The notes under the pieces were generated by a model. That model was given only the letters and a program-made list of their open reading frames with translations. It ran no database searches and was not told where the DNA came from. From the NCBI RefSeq assembly GCF_026262505.1, contig NC_067206.1, positions 21,715,896 to 21,779,895 of the forward strand: 64,000 nt of DNA, written 5' to 3'. The DNA is from Trichomonas vaginalis G3. Lineage: Eukaryota > Parabasalia > Trichomonadida > Trichomonadidae. Both the position numbers and the translations under genes were made by a program. Each line of letters opens with the position of its first letter. Within the stretch, counting starts at the first letter, position 1. Positions 10,222-18,006 of the stretch are shown here, one piece after another.

Positions 10222-11097
10222 ATGTTAGAAAAAAAGTTTGCTGACATTGACAAGAAATTTGAGAATGTTTTAAACAAGAACAAGAGGAAGTTGGAAAATG
10301 CTCAGATAAAACCCATACATGACAAGTTCCTATTTGCTCAGAATGGTATAACAGGTCTAATCGCACCACCTGGGTCGGGTAAGACTTTCACTTATCTTAA
10401 AATGGCTGCACAACAACAAGAACTAGATGAGAAGAACCCATTCTATGAGTTAGTAGTCATTTGTAGTACTTCTGGTCAATTTGACCAAACCGTCAATTCG
10501 TTCAAAGATATTATAAAGAAGTCTAAGTTAGTATGTATAAAAGACTCTGAGTTGTTGGATTGGATAAAGAAGTACCAAAGAAGAGTTTTGAAGTACAATG
10601 CTATAAATGAGTATGTCAATTCGAAGTTTAAAGACCCAAATGAGGAAATGCAGAGAATATTAGAGAAGAAACACTTCAGAAACAAACAGAAAGAGATAGA
10701 ATACATTTCGAAGAAATTGCAATCTTACGATTGGAAGACTTACCCTCACAGATGTCTTCTTATCTTAGATGACTTTGCTTCTCATCCTTTGTTAAAGAAT
10801 AGAGAACAAGACATGTGTCGAATTCTTAAGAAGCTCAGACACTTTAACATCTCTGTTGTCATTTGTGTACAGACAGCAAAGAGTTTAAGTAAGGATGTAA
10901 AGAGAATACTTACTGACATTGTACTTTTCCCCGGATTGTCCGAAGACGATTTCATGGAACTTATGAAAGAGTCCATGGCAGGTAAGTTTGACAGACATGA
11001 ACTATGGGAGAAGTACAAAGTCATACAAGACCCTCATACTTCTTTCAGAATTCATATCTACGCAAACAAAGTTCAAATTGTAAAAAGTCAAGCGTAA
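10222..11097 (+). CDS. Genome-packaging ATPase, FtsK/HerA (A32-like) family
   Basis: A 291-codon open frame starting MLEKKFADIDKKFENV. The Walker A motif GLIAPPGSGKTFTYL is near residue 50 and the Walker B motif CLLILDDFASHP near residue 180. A long helical insertion (IEYISKKLQSYDWKTYP) and the sensor stretch NISVVICVQTAKSLS follow. These are the hallmarks of the Maverick/poxvirus A32-type ATPases that pump DNA into preformed capsids. Length fits the family. I chose this ATG because it follows an AT tract and the longer reading overlaps the divergent gene. It is the best preserved core gene of element A. Element B has a homologue at 39394-40281. Confidence 0.85.
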   Translation: MLEKKFADIDKKFENVLNKNKRKLENAQIKPIHDKFLFAQNGITGLIAPPGSGKTFTYLKMAAQQQELDEKNPFYELVVICSTSGQFDQTVNSFKDIIKKSKLVCIKDSELLDWIKKYQRRVLKYNAINEYVNSKFKDPNEEMQRILEKKHFRNKQKEIEYISKKLQSYDWKTYPHRCLLILDDFASHPLLKNREQDMCRILKKLRHFNISVVICVQTAKSLSKDVKRILTDIVLFPGLSEDDFMELMKESMAGKFDRHELWEKYKVIQDPHTSFRIHIYANKVQIVKSQA

Positions 11098-11169
11098 AAA
11101 TGTAAGTGTTTGAGTCTTAGTCTGTTGTGGTGCTGGGGCTGTCGGTTCTTCTGGCTTTGGAATGGACTC

Positions 11170-11560
11170 GGTTGGTGGTACGTCGGACATTCGTTTGTGT
11201 CCTGTCGGAAGGAAGGACTTTTCCTGTCGGAAAGAAAAACTTTTCCTGTCGGAAAGAAAAATTTTTCCTGTCGGAAAGAAAAATTTTTGTCGGAAAGAAA
11301 AAATTTTTCCTGAAGGTCGGCCAAAAAGTTCTCAATTTTCGAAAATTTGAATGGTTTACGGACGAACAACAGGAAAAATTTTTCCAGTTGGAAAGAAAAT
11401 TTTTTCCAGTTGGAAGGAAAATTTTTTCCAGTTGGAAGGAAATTTTTTTCCTGTTGGAAGGAAATTTTTTTCCTGTTGGAAGGAAATTTTTTTCCAGTTG
11501 TCGGGAAATTTTTTTCCAGTTGTCGGGAAATTTTTTTCCTGTCGGATGGAAGGACTCGGA
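11170..11560. repeat. Palindrome-rich tandem repeats of 21-24 bp
   Basis: About fifteen units of the forms TTTTCCTGTCGGAAAGAAAA and TTTTTTCCAGTTGGAAGGAAA follow one another. Each unit is close to self-complementary (GGAAAAATTTTTCC centres), so every frame on both strands stays open, giving meaningless proteins. A GTCGGACATTCGTTTGTG motif at 11181-11198 at the left edge also occurs near 16165 and 60030. Confidence 0.8.
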
Positions 11561-11647
11561 ATGCCAGAAGGACTCGGACAAGACAATTTACCATCTAGAG
11601 CTACCTGAGCCATCTTTGGTGTCAAGCTTGAAAAATATATGGTTCAT

Positions 11648-12506
11648 TTACTCTTCCTCTTTGAAGTTATCGAAATACTCTGTTATTTTTTCTTTCAGTA
11701 GCGGTAAATCTTCTTTGAATGTAAGTATTGTACAACCTTTCATATCATAGTGTGTTTGAGGTAACGTATCTTGAACTATCTGTTTAACATCTTCATTTGG
11801 TGTCATTGAAATCGGTAAGTTTTCGCGATAGAACCAATTTCTGTCAGATTTGTAAATCTTAGCTAAGTCGTAAAAGCTTTTGTTGTTTCTTCTGACTAAA
11901 TGCAACATAACCATATCTTTATCTTCATCATTTTCCATCTCTTCAGTGTAAATCATATACTTATAGTTCTTTTCCTTTCCTTTTGGTACCGAACGTGGTA
12001 TTCTTTTCTGTATGTTTTTGTCTTTTGCTTCAATGACTTCATCTTTTGCTTGAAGTTTCTTTTCCATCTCTTCACGTTCTTGTCTATGAATTTCGTCAAG
12101 AAGTTTACAAACATACCATGAATAGCGAGCTGAAGCCCATTGTGCCACATTATTTAAAAGAAGTCTATGTACATACCAACCTCTCAAACCATTTGGCAAA
12201 TTTTTACGATTTTCATAGAGTTTTGGCGACCCCGGAAAAAGTCGGGGTCGCTGTTCTTCACTGTTTTCAGAAAAAAGTATGTCTCGCTGTGCTTCGCTTA
12301 AGAGTTCAATGGTGCTTTGGTTTTTGAACCAATCGTCTGTATGTTTGGTATCTGGTGCAAAACATGCTGTCAAAATACTTTGCATTTGGTACATGTCATC
12401 TTTGACCGAACGAATGAGACGTAACTGTTTGTTATACTGAACCCACTCGTATTCTTCACTTATGGCTCATGAACGATAGCAGTTGTTGTGTTCTCTGTTG
12501 TTGACA
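11648..12506 (-). pseudogene. KilA-N domain protein with in-frame palindrome (fossil)
   Basis: The minus-strand region begins MSTTENTTTAIVHE at 12506. The KilA-N-type core is visible as GWYVHRLLLNNVAQWASARYSWYVCKLLDEIH, followed by a coiled-coil of Glu/Lys and a C-terminal domain (MIYTEEMENDEDKDMVMLHLVRRNN). KilA-N proteins of DNA viruses bind DNA and are expanded in Mavericks. A GC-rich palindrome at 12226-12251 with 9-bp arms GCGACCCCG/CGGGGTCGC lies inside the coding stretch just before the core. The element C copy at 63681 has a different palindrome at the same place. The region is broken. Confidence 0.65.
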
Positions 12507-12595
12507 TTTCTGTTCTTACATACAAAATAAAAAAATAAAAAAAAATAAAATTAGCGTTATTTTCTATCTTGTATAAAAGACCAAAAATAAACGCT

Positions 12596-13209
12596 TTACA
12601 TGTATTTTTCAGCAACTTCGTCAAATAATTTTATAGCTTTGTCGATCTCATCTACTTCAAACGTTTCTTTACCTTTCGTGGGAGCACCATACATTTTCTC
12701 AAACTTTTCAAGTAGTTCTGTTTCAGCAGCTCTCATATCGTTAACAAACGCAACCTTGACTCTATTGACTATACTGTCATATCTTTGAGTTATATTAAAT
12801 GTTCTTCCTATCTTATATCTCTTTGTATTGAAGTCCTTCGGTTTCTGAACGATGTAAACTAAGCCTTCACTGCAACGTTCCGTATCGAATGAACCATATG
12901 TTATGAAATTATATCCAACAACTGGGTCAATCCAGAACAAAACTACTGGTATAAGACTTTTGTCTATAAGATATGCTCTTGTTCCATAGAATCTTACCGA
13001 TATCATAAGCTCAGGATTTCTTGTCAAAATTTTCTGAGTAGAAGCATTTCTAACCCAGTCGTGGATGTTTTCTTTTCAGATAGTGTTAAAATGTCTGACA
13101 AAGAATATTTTTTGTATTTCTTTGAGTATCTTACGTTTAAATCACCTATTCTAACCACTTTGGTCTCATTGTCTATCTTTTTAACTGTTTCAAACTCAGT
13201 GTTTGTCAT
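12596..13209 (-). pseudogene. T5orf172 (GIY-YIG-like) protein (fossil)
   Basis: The C-terminal half carries LVYIVQKPKDFNTKRYKIGRT, RYDSIVNRVKVAFVNDMRAAE and KGKETFEVDEID, the pattern of T5orf172, a GIY-YIG-related domain often joined to KilA-N or Bro-N in viruses. The N-terminal half (TKVVRIGDLNVRYSKKYKKYSL and PELMISVRFYGTRAYLID) may be a DNA-binding part. It stands between two KilA-N-type genes in the accessory zone. The element C copy is at 62980-63592. Nuclease or DNA-binding activity is inferred from the family. The region is broken. Confidence 0.65.
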
Positions 13210-13299
13210 TTCCTGTTCTTACATACAAAATAAAAAAATAAAAAAAAATAAAACTAACGTTGTTTTTTTATTTTTTCTATCTTGTATAAAAGATATGAT

Positions 13300-13853
13300 T
13301 TCATAGAATTTTTTTACGATTTTCATAGAGTTTTGGCGACCAGGTTTTTTTTACTACTCGCAAATTTTCACGATTTTCGTACGGAATCTCTACCCTCGGT
13401 TTTCCGCGGGTAGCAAACATATGAGGAAATTCATGAAATTTGGTCATTTTTTTCAGCAAAAATATATTTTAGGTGGAACCAGGTCCCTCGGTCACTCGGT
13501 CAACTAACATCTTTTTGAAAATGGTGACAACATGACATTTTGACAACAACACAGGAAATAGACTTCTTCGTATATGTTTTTGTTGAGACTTCATCGTAAA
13601 TGAGCGTAAATCAGACAAAAATATATTTTAGGTGAAGAGGTGAGATCTCACCTCTTTTCTCACCTCTTTTCTCACCTCTTGAATTTTGTATAAAAGATAT
13701 GATTTCAGGGATTTTTTTTACGAAGTGTCAAAGTTCTCTTCGTCACTCATAACAGTTATATAATGAAATTTGGTCATTTTACTCAGCAAAAATATATTTT
13801 AGGTGAAGAGGTGAGATCTCACCTCTTTTCTCACCTGTTTTCTCACCTCTTTT
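13300..13853. repeat. Mosaic of palindromic repeats and KilA-N gene fragments
   Basis: From left to right: a piece of the palindrome-bearing part of the KilA-N gene (13305-13338), a second piece matching the version in element C with the palindrome CTACCCTCGG...CCGCGGGTAG (13390-13413), a CCTCGGTC minirepeat, the GACAACATGACATTTTGACA core (13524-13555), and two AGATCT-centred repeats (13630-13681 and 13801-13855). Each block borders the phrase CCTAAAATATATTTTT or its complement. I see no gene here. Confidence 0.75.
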
Positions 13854-14768
13854 TCACAAGCGTCTTACATGAATTGTACGATGTATATTTGAAATCCTAA
13901 ACAGTTTTGTAGCTTCTATTTCTTCTGTCAGTATGTCAAAAGTTTTAACAATGCCGAATGTTTCTTTATATTTCTTCTTGACATCAGATAGAAGGAAATC
14001 GTCAGCTGTTGGATAGTTTTTGTTCAGAAATGTCAACATGTCCATTTTATCTTCTGCTGGTTTCTCTGCTTCTTTCTTTAAATCTGCATAGTCGTTTCGC
14101 ATTCTTTCTATCTCTTTGACGGAGTAGTTATATTTCCTCATTGCTGCTTTACATTTTGAACATTGTGGGTTCATTTTAGCATTGTACATTGAAATTTGAC
14201 CTGCTAAAACAACTAAGGCGTCAATGGTTTTCTTTAACTCAAAAGTTGCTGGTTTTATCTGTTCGTTCCATACCTTACCTCTTTTATCTTTATCTCTTAT
14301 CTGCCATACACATTTTGCAACTAACGAAACAAAGTTGTCGTAGGTCTTAAATTCTTCAGATTTGTATATGTCAGAGATGTTCTTATATAACATATCGCAA
14401 TCTTTGTCCATGACTTTGTGGTTGCAATGAAATCCAAGAAACTCATAGTTTACCTTACGTATGAACTTCTTGGTTTCTACTGAGTCAGTTGCTTTGACTT
14501 CTATTTCATCGAATTCAGGAATAGTAAGCTTTTGTTGTTGTATTTCAGGAAGTTTAGGTAGATGGTCAATAATATCCTGCATTTCATAAAGATATTCTTC
14601 ATTTGTTTCATCTTTTGCACTACAGTCTAAAACTCCTTGGAGAAGTTCTTGCTTTATCTTCTGGATTTCTGTTTCGAAAGTATATGAAGAAGGAATGAAG
14701 CTTTTCATCTCTACTAACATTGAAGTTGGGTTCATGACTAACGAGTTTGGTGCTGTTGTTGCTAACAT
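13854..14768 (-). CDS. Unknown protein with CxxC zinc-like motif (304 aa)
   Basis: An open frame from MLATTAPNSLVMNPTS to the C-terminus IHRTIHVRRL. Near residue 205 is NPQCSKCKAAMRKY, a CxxC pair that could hold zinc with other residues, and earlier GFHCNHKVMDKDCDMLY adds Cys and His. The middle is helical and charged. The element C copy (61413-62327) has the same length and is nearly identical. Keeping two full-length copies amid decaying neighbours suggests recent selection or recent duplication. I do not recognise the family. Confidence 0.6.
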   Translation of the reverse strand: MLATTAPNSLVMNPTSMLVEMKSFIPSSYTFETEIQKIKQELLQGVLDCSAKDETNEEYLYEMQDIIDHLPKLPEIQQQKLTIPEFDEIEVKATDSVETKKFIRKVNYEFLGFHCNHKVMDKDCDMLYKNISDIYKSEEFKTYDNFVSLVAKCVWQIRDKDKRGKVWNEQIKPATFELKKTIDALVVLAGQISMYNAKMNPQCSKCKAAMRKYNYSVKEIERMRNDYADLKKEAEKPAEDKMDMLTFLNKNYPTADDFLLSDVKKKYKETFGIVKTFDILTEEIEATKLFRISNIHRTIHVRRL

Positions 14769-14819
14769 GTTCTTACAATAAAAATAAAAAATATTTTTTT
14801 TAAAAAACTAACTTTTTTT

Positions 14820-15425
14820 ATTTCGGGAAAATTCATGAAAATTCAAGAGGTGAGAAAAGAGGTGAAAAAAGAGGTGAGATCTCACCACTTCACCTAAAAT
14901 ATATTTTTGCTGAGTAAAATGAGTTTTGGTTGAAAAAACAGGTGGAGCCAAAAGTGGCTCGACCTCAAAACAAGCATTTCGTGAAGAATATACCACCCGC
15001 CGGAATTCCGGCGGGTGCTTTTTATACAAAACATTGACGATGAAGTCTTGACAAACAAGCATTTTGTGAAGAATATACCAACCCGCGGAATTCCGCGGGT
15101 TGCTTTTTATACAAAACATTGACGATGAAGTCTTGACAAACAAGCATTTTGTGAAGAATATACCACCCGCCGGAATTCCGCGGGTTGCTTTTTATACAAA
15201 ACATTTACGATGAAGTCTCAACAAAACAAGCATTTTGTGAAGAATATACCAACCGCCGGAATTCCGGCGGTTGCTTTTTATACAAAACATTTACGATGAA
15301 GTTTATTTCCTGTGTTGTTGTCAAAATGTCATGTTGTCACACTTTTTCAGAGAAGTTTAAATTACCTGGTGACCGAGTGACCTGGTGACGTAGTGACACC
15401 TAAAAACCATCTAACCTAAAATATA
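14820..15425. repeat. Intergenic array: AGATCT repeat, GGTGGAGCC palindrome and four GAATTC-centred palindromes
   Basis: An AGATCT-centred repeat (14842-14892) and a palindrome AGGTCGAGCCA-like (14941-14967) precede four units of about 83 bp: GCATTTTGTGAAGAATATACC, palindrome, GCTTTTTATACAAAACATTGACGATGAAGTC. The palindromes are at 14994-15017, 15079-15102, 15164-15187 and 15250-15273. Arms differ between units (CACCCGCCGG, CAACCCGCGG, CAACCGCCGG) with matching changes on the other arm. The third is a hybrid of two types. The inverted GACAACATGACA core is at 15309-15340, followed by a GGTGACCGAGTGACC minirepeat. Confidence 0.85.
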
Positions 15426-15460
15426 TTTTTGCCGAATTCAATAAAAATAAAATGGTTCAT

Positions 15461-16123
15461 TTACTCACAATATTTTTGTACAAAACGACCCCAAACTTTT
15501 AACCTCTCTTCTGCAGCTTCTAATGAAACTTTAGCGAGTTCATATTCTCTAAATTCTCTCTTTAAATCTTCTTGTTCCCATTGGTCTAGTTCGTATGGAG
15601 AGTCTCTATAACCAGAACATATCTCATGTTCATGTTCTATTTGTTTTTCATGCATTTTTCTAACTTCTTCTTCGAACAAAGGTTTTGCATTCTCTACTGT
15701 ATCTTCAAGTTCTTCTTCATCTAATTTCTCATGAACTTTCTTGTCTATGGAGTCCATAATTTTTCCAACTGCTATGCAATATTTTGGAGAAGCCCACATT
15801 GCTATATAGTTTACGAGTCTTGGGTCTACATACGTTCCTCTAACCTGTTTGATTTCATCGGGAATTCCTGCATTAACATTGTATAAAAAGCACCCGCCGG
15901 AATTCCGGCGGGTGGTATATTCTTCACAAAATGCCTTAAAATACTCTTCCCAGGACTTATTTTCCAACAACTTTCTAAAGTCTTTCCTAAACTGCTGACA
16001 CATATTTGTTGCATTTATATAACCATCCTTGTCTCTACGTAAGACTTCAATACCGTTGTAAGTGCCTTTTGTGAATGTTTCGCCATTAGATTTGTTCGTG
16101 AACGTTTTTGCTTCGACTGTCAT
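15461..16123 (-). CDS. KilA-N domain protein with in-frame GAATTC palindrome
   Basis: An intact 220-codon frame starting MTVEAKTFTNKSNGETFTKG. The KilA-N domain spans about residues 15-130: NGIEVLRRDKDGYINATNMCQQF, then the helical part and VRGTYVDPRLVNYIAMWASPKYC. KilA-N binds DNA. Between SWEEYFKAFCEEY and NAGIPDEIKQVRG lie about 18 residues (TTRRNSGGCFLY region) encoded by the palindrome CACCCGCCGG/CCGGCGGGTG at 15891-15914 and its flanks, which are the same as the dispersed intergenic unit. The C-terminal third is an acidic coiled-coil. Near-identical genes are at 31969-32628 and 60132-60794. The frame survives in spite of the insert. Confidence 0.85.
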   Translation of the reverse strand: MTVEAKTFTNKSNGETFTKGTYNGIEVLRRDKDGYINATNMCQQFRKDFRKLLENKSWEEYFKAFCEEYTTRRNSGGCFLYNVNAGIPDEIKQVRGTYVDPRLVNYIAMWASPKYCIAVGKIMDSIDKKVHEKLDEEELEDTVENAKPLFEEEVRKMHEKQIEHEHEICSGYRDSPYELDQWEQEDLKREFREYELAKVSLEAAEERLKVWGRFVQKYCE

Positions 16124-16426
16124 TTCAGTTCTTACAATAAAAATAAAAATTATTTTTTGGTGGGACGTCGGACATTCGTTTGTGGCTTAACCGTCGGGCC
16201 ACAACGATAAAAATCTCATTTTAACTCACTTTTTTTCTATCTTAAGGAAATTCATGAAAATTCAAGAGGGTGAAAAAACAGGTGAGAAAACAGGTGAGAT
16301 CTCACCACTTCACCTAAAATATATTTTTCAATACTTTTTCAGCACAAAATTCATGAAAATTCAAGAGGGTGAGAAAAGAGGTGAGAAAACAGGTGAGATC
16401 TCACCACTTCACCTAAAATATATTTT
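16124..16426. repeat. Intergenic repeats: GTCGGACATTCG motif and two AGATCT-centred units
   Basis: The motif GACGTCGGACATTCGTTTGTGGC with TTAACCGTCGGGCCAC is at 16165-16203. Two near-identical AGATCT-centred units (16263-16313 and 16361-16411) follow, each ending CACCACTTCACCTAAAATATATTTTTC, so this is a recent tandem duplication of about 99 bp. I see no gene. Confidence 0.75.
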
Positions 16427-17287
16427 TCAATACTTTTTCAGCACTTTTCCGTAGTTGTATATGAAAGACAATTCGAGATAAAAGTCATAGTACAATGGAA
16501 TTATATGCTGCACACCGTTTGTTGTGAACCAAACTTGAAAGTCAGAGAAACTGTTACTAGGTGGTTCGTAGAATTTAGAAGCAAAGTCATAAAAGTCCTT
16601 ACCGATACACAGAAAACTGTTGTTGCTTGAACTGAAACTTGCATGACACATGACATTTTGAGGGTCAAACATGTTTCTATAAACTGTCAAATCTGCTGGT
16701 GGAAGTATAAATTTAAATGGACCATCTGGTGGTAATGGTTCGTTCTGGTTTAGTAACCGAAGAAATTGTGCCCAAGAACGTTTGTCTACTCCCCAATATA
16801 AAAACTCTGTATCTCTTGGAGGGTTAATTTCAATCTTTTGAAATGAAACTGTGGAGTTCATCTTGTCGTATTCTAGCTTCAGATAGTATGTTCCATTTAG
16901 TAAAGAGTCGTATTTTTCTTGAAATTCCCAGTAGTATTTGTTTATTTGAGTTTGAAAGTCATTTAGAGTTTTTTCAAGACTTTCGTCTGAACGAATTGTA
17001 AAGATTTTCATTTCGTCAAATTTTTCTATTAGACCATCAGAACCTTTATACTGCCCATGAAAATATACTGCGAACATGAATGCATTAGTTCTATTTGAAA
17101 ACAAAACTCTTCTAAATCCTATTGCCTTTGCATCTGAAGGACTTTGAAGCCAACGAATTGGATAGTCAAACCTGTAAGCTCCGGATGAAATTTCTTCATC
17201 TGAAATATTCCTACCAGCATTTGTAAAGATATAGTCTAACGGTTTTGTATCTGCTACTTTTGTTCTTTGTTTTTCAACCTGAAGCAT
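16427..17287 (-). CDS. Unknown Maverick family protein, paralogue 1 (286 aa)
   Basis: The protein begins MLQVEKQRTKVADTKPLDYIFTNAGRN and contains GYRFDYPIRWL-type, AIGFRR and CHASFSSSNNSFLCIGKDFYDFASKFYEPPS. A paralogue in the same element is at 44159-45006, with the same order of motifs (KPLDELFTN, YRFDYPLRWL, VHASFSGAQNSFLCLANDFYEKPTKLYEPPSG), and element C has both copies as well. The shared ending (SDFQVWFTT, YLELSLIYNY) suggests a beta-rich structural or surface protein. The family is unknown to me. It is followed closely by the HNH gene. Confidence 0.6.
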   Translation of the reverse strand: MLQVEKQRTKVADTKPLDYIFTNAGRNISDEEISSGAYRFDYPIRWLQSPSDAKAIGFRRVLFSNRTNAFMFAVYFHGQYKGSDGLIEKFDEMKIFTIRSDESLEKTLNDFQTQINKYYWEFQEKYDSLLNGTYYLKLEYDKMNSTVSFQKIEINPPRDTEFLYWGVDKRSWAQFLRLLNQNEPLPPDGPFKFILPPADLTVYRNMFDPQNVMCHASFSSSNNSFLCIGKDFYDFASKFYEPPSNSFSDFQVWFTTNGVQHIIPLYYDFYLELSFIYNYGKVLKKY

Positions 17288-17323
17288 TTAATATATGTAA
17301 AAATATACTGTTTTAAAAACGTT

Positions 17324-17908
17324 TTAAAATGGTATGCCATATAGCTTCTTGAATTTGTTAAGAAGTATTCGAACGTTTTTTCCATCTGTATCTCTAGTGT
17401 TTACATAAGCATAGCCTTCCTTAGTAAAATATACTTGTAATTTCCTATAGTTTACGCCGGTATAAAAGTAGAAAGAGTCTTGTTCTTCGCTATAGTAGTA
17501 AAACTCAAACGTATGCTTGCCATAGTCTGTAATTTCAAATGTTTCATCTTCTAGTTCGTCGACAAATTCGAATACAATATCTCCAAATTTGCCTATGTTC
17601 TTATTGTTTTCAGAACAAGTGACCCAGCGTAAGTTTTCAAGTCTATTGTCGTTTCTTATATGGTTTATATGGTCTACAAAAGGTAAATTGTTAGGATTCA
17701 GTATAAAATGAGTTGCAATGACAACATGTTTAAAATAGTGTTTTCCACCAATCCTCATCATAGCATATCCGTCATTTCCCTCCCATTCGCTTAAAACTCT
17801 TTTTGTCTTTTTGTTTCTGACTTCAAATGACTCACAACAGTGAATTTCATATTTCTCATCTAACAAACAAGTTTCCCAACGGTCTTCTCCAACAAACTCA
17901 GCGTACAT
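17324..17908 (-). CDS. HNH endonuclease (homing type)
   Basis: A 194-codon open frame. The central motif HHVIATHFILNP-type followed by FVDHINHIRNDNRLENLRWVT and CSENNKN is the signature of HNH homing endonucleases of phages and large DNA viruses: the His before the loop, DHIN and the Asn of DNRLENLRW are the metal and catalytic residues. The N-terminal 60 residues (RKRVLSEWEGNDGYAMMRIGGK) resemble the leading domain of such enzymes. It probably cuts DNA lacking the gene and helps it spread. It sits just upstream of the polymerase in both A and C (58113-58697), so it is a stable part of this family. Confidence 0.8.
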   Translation of the reverse strand: MYAEFVGEDRWETCLLDEKYEIHCCESFEVRNKKTKRVLSEWEGNDGYAMMRIGGKHYFKHVVIATHFILNPNNLPFVDHINHIRNDNRLENLRWVTCSENNKNIGKFGDIVFEFVDELEDETFEITDYGKHTFEFYYYSEEQDSFYFYTGVNYRKLQVYFTKEGYAYVNTRDTDGKNVRILLNKFKKLYGIPF

Positions 17909-17940
17909 TTCAAATAAAATAAAAAAATATTTTTTTGAAA

Positions 17941-18006
17941 AAATGTTTTATTTCATGCAATGTTTTATTTCATGCAATTTTTTATTTCATGCAATGTTTT
18001 ATTTCT
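17941..18006. repeat. 17-bp direct repeats over the polymerase gene end
   Basis: Units of TTTATTTCATGCAATG(T) are repeated four times, covering the last codons and stop of the minus-strand polymerase gene. Element C has the same array at 58020-58079. Repeats that copy the stop region may serve as a transcript end signal or be simple slippage. Confidence 0.7.

Noticed and set aside
11117-11750. Several overlapping open frames on both strands rich in Phe, Lys, Arg and Gly
   Set aside because: They are translations of the self-complementary repeat block and have no protein-like composition.
14994-15017. GC-rich palindrome followed by T run, considered as a bacterial-type terminator
   Set aside because: The context is eukaryotic, and the same unit lies inside intact coding frames and in both orientations.
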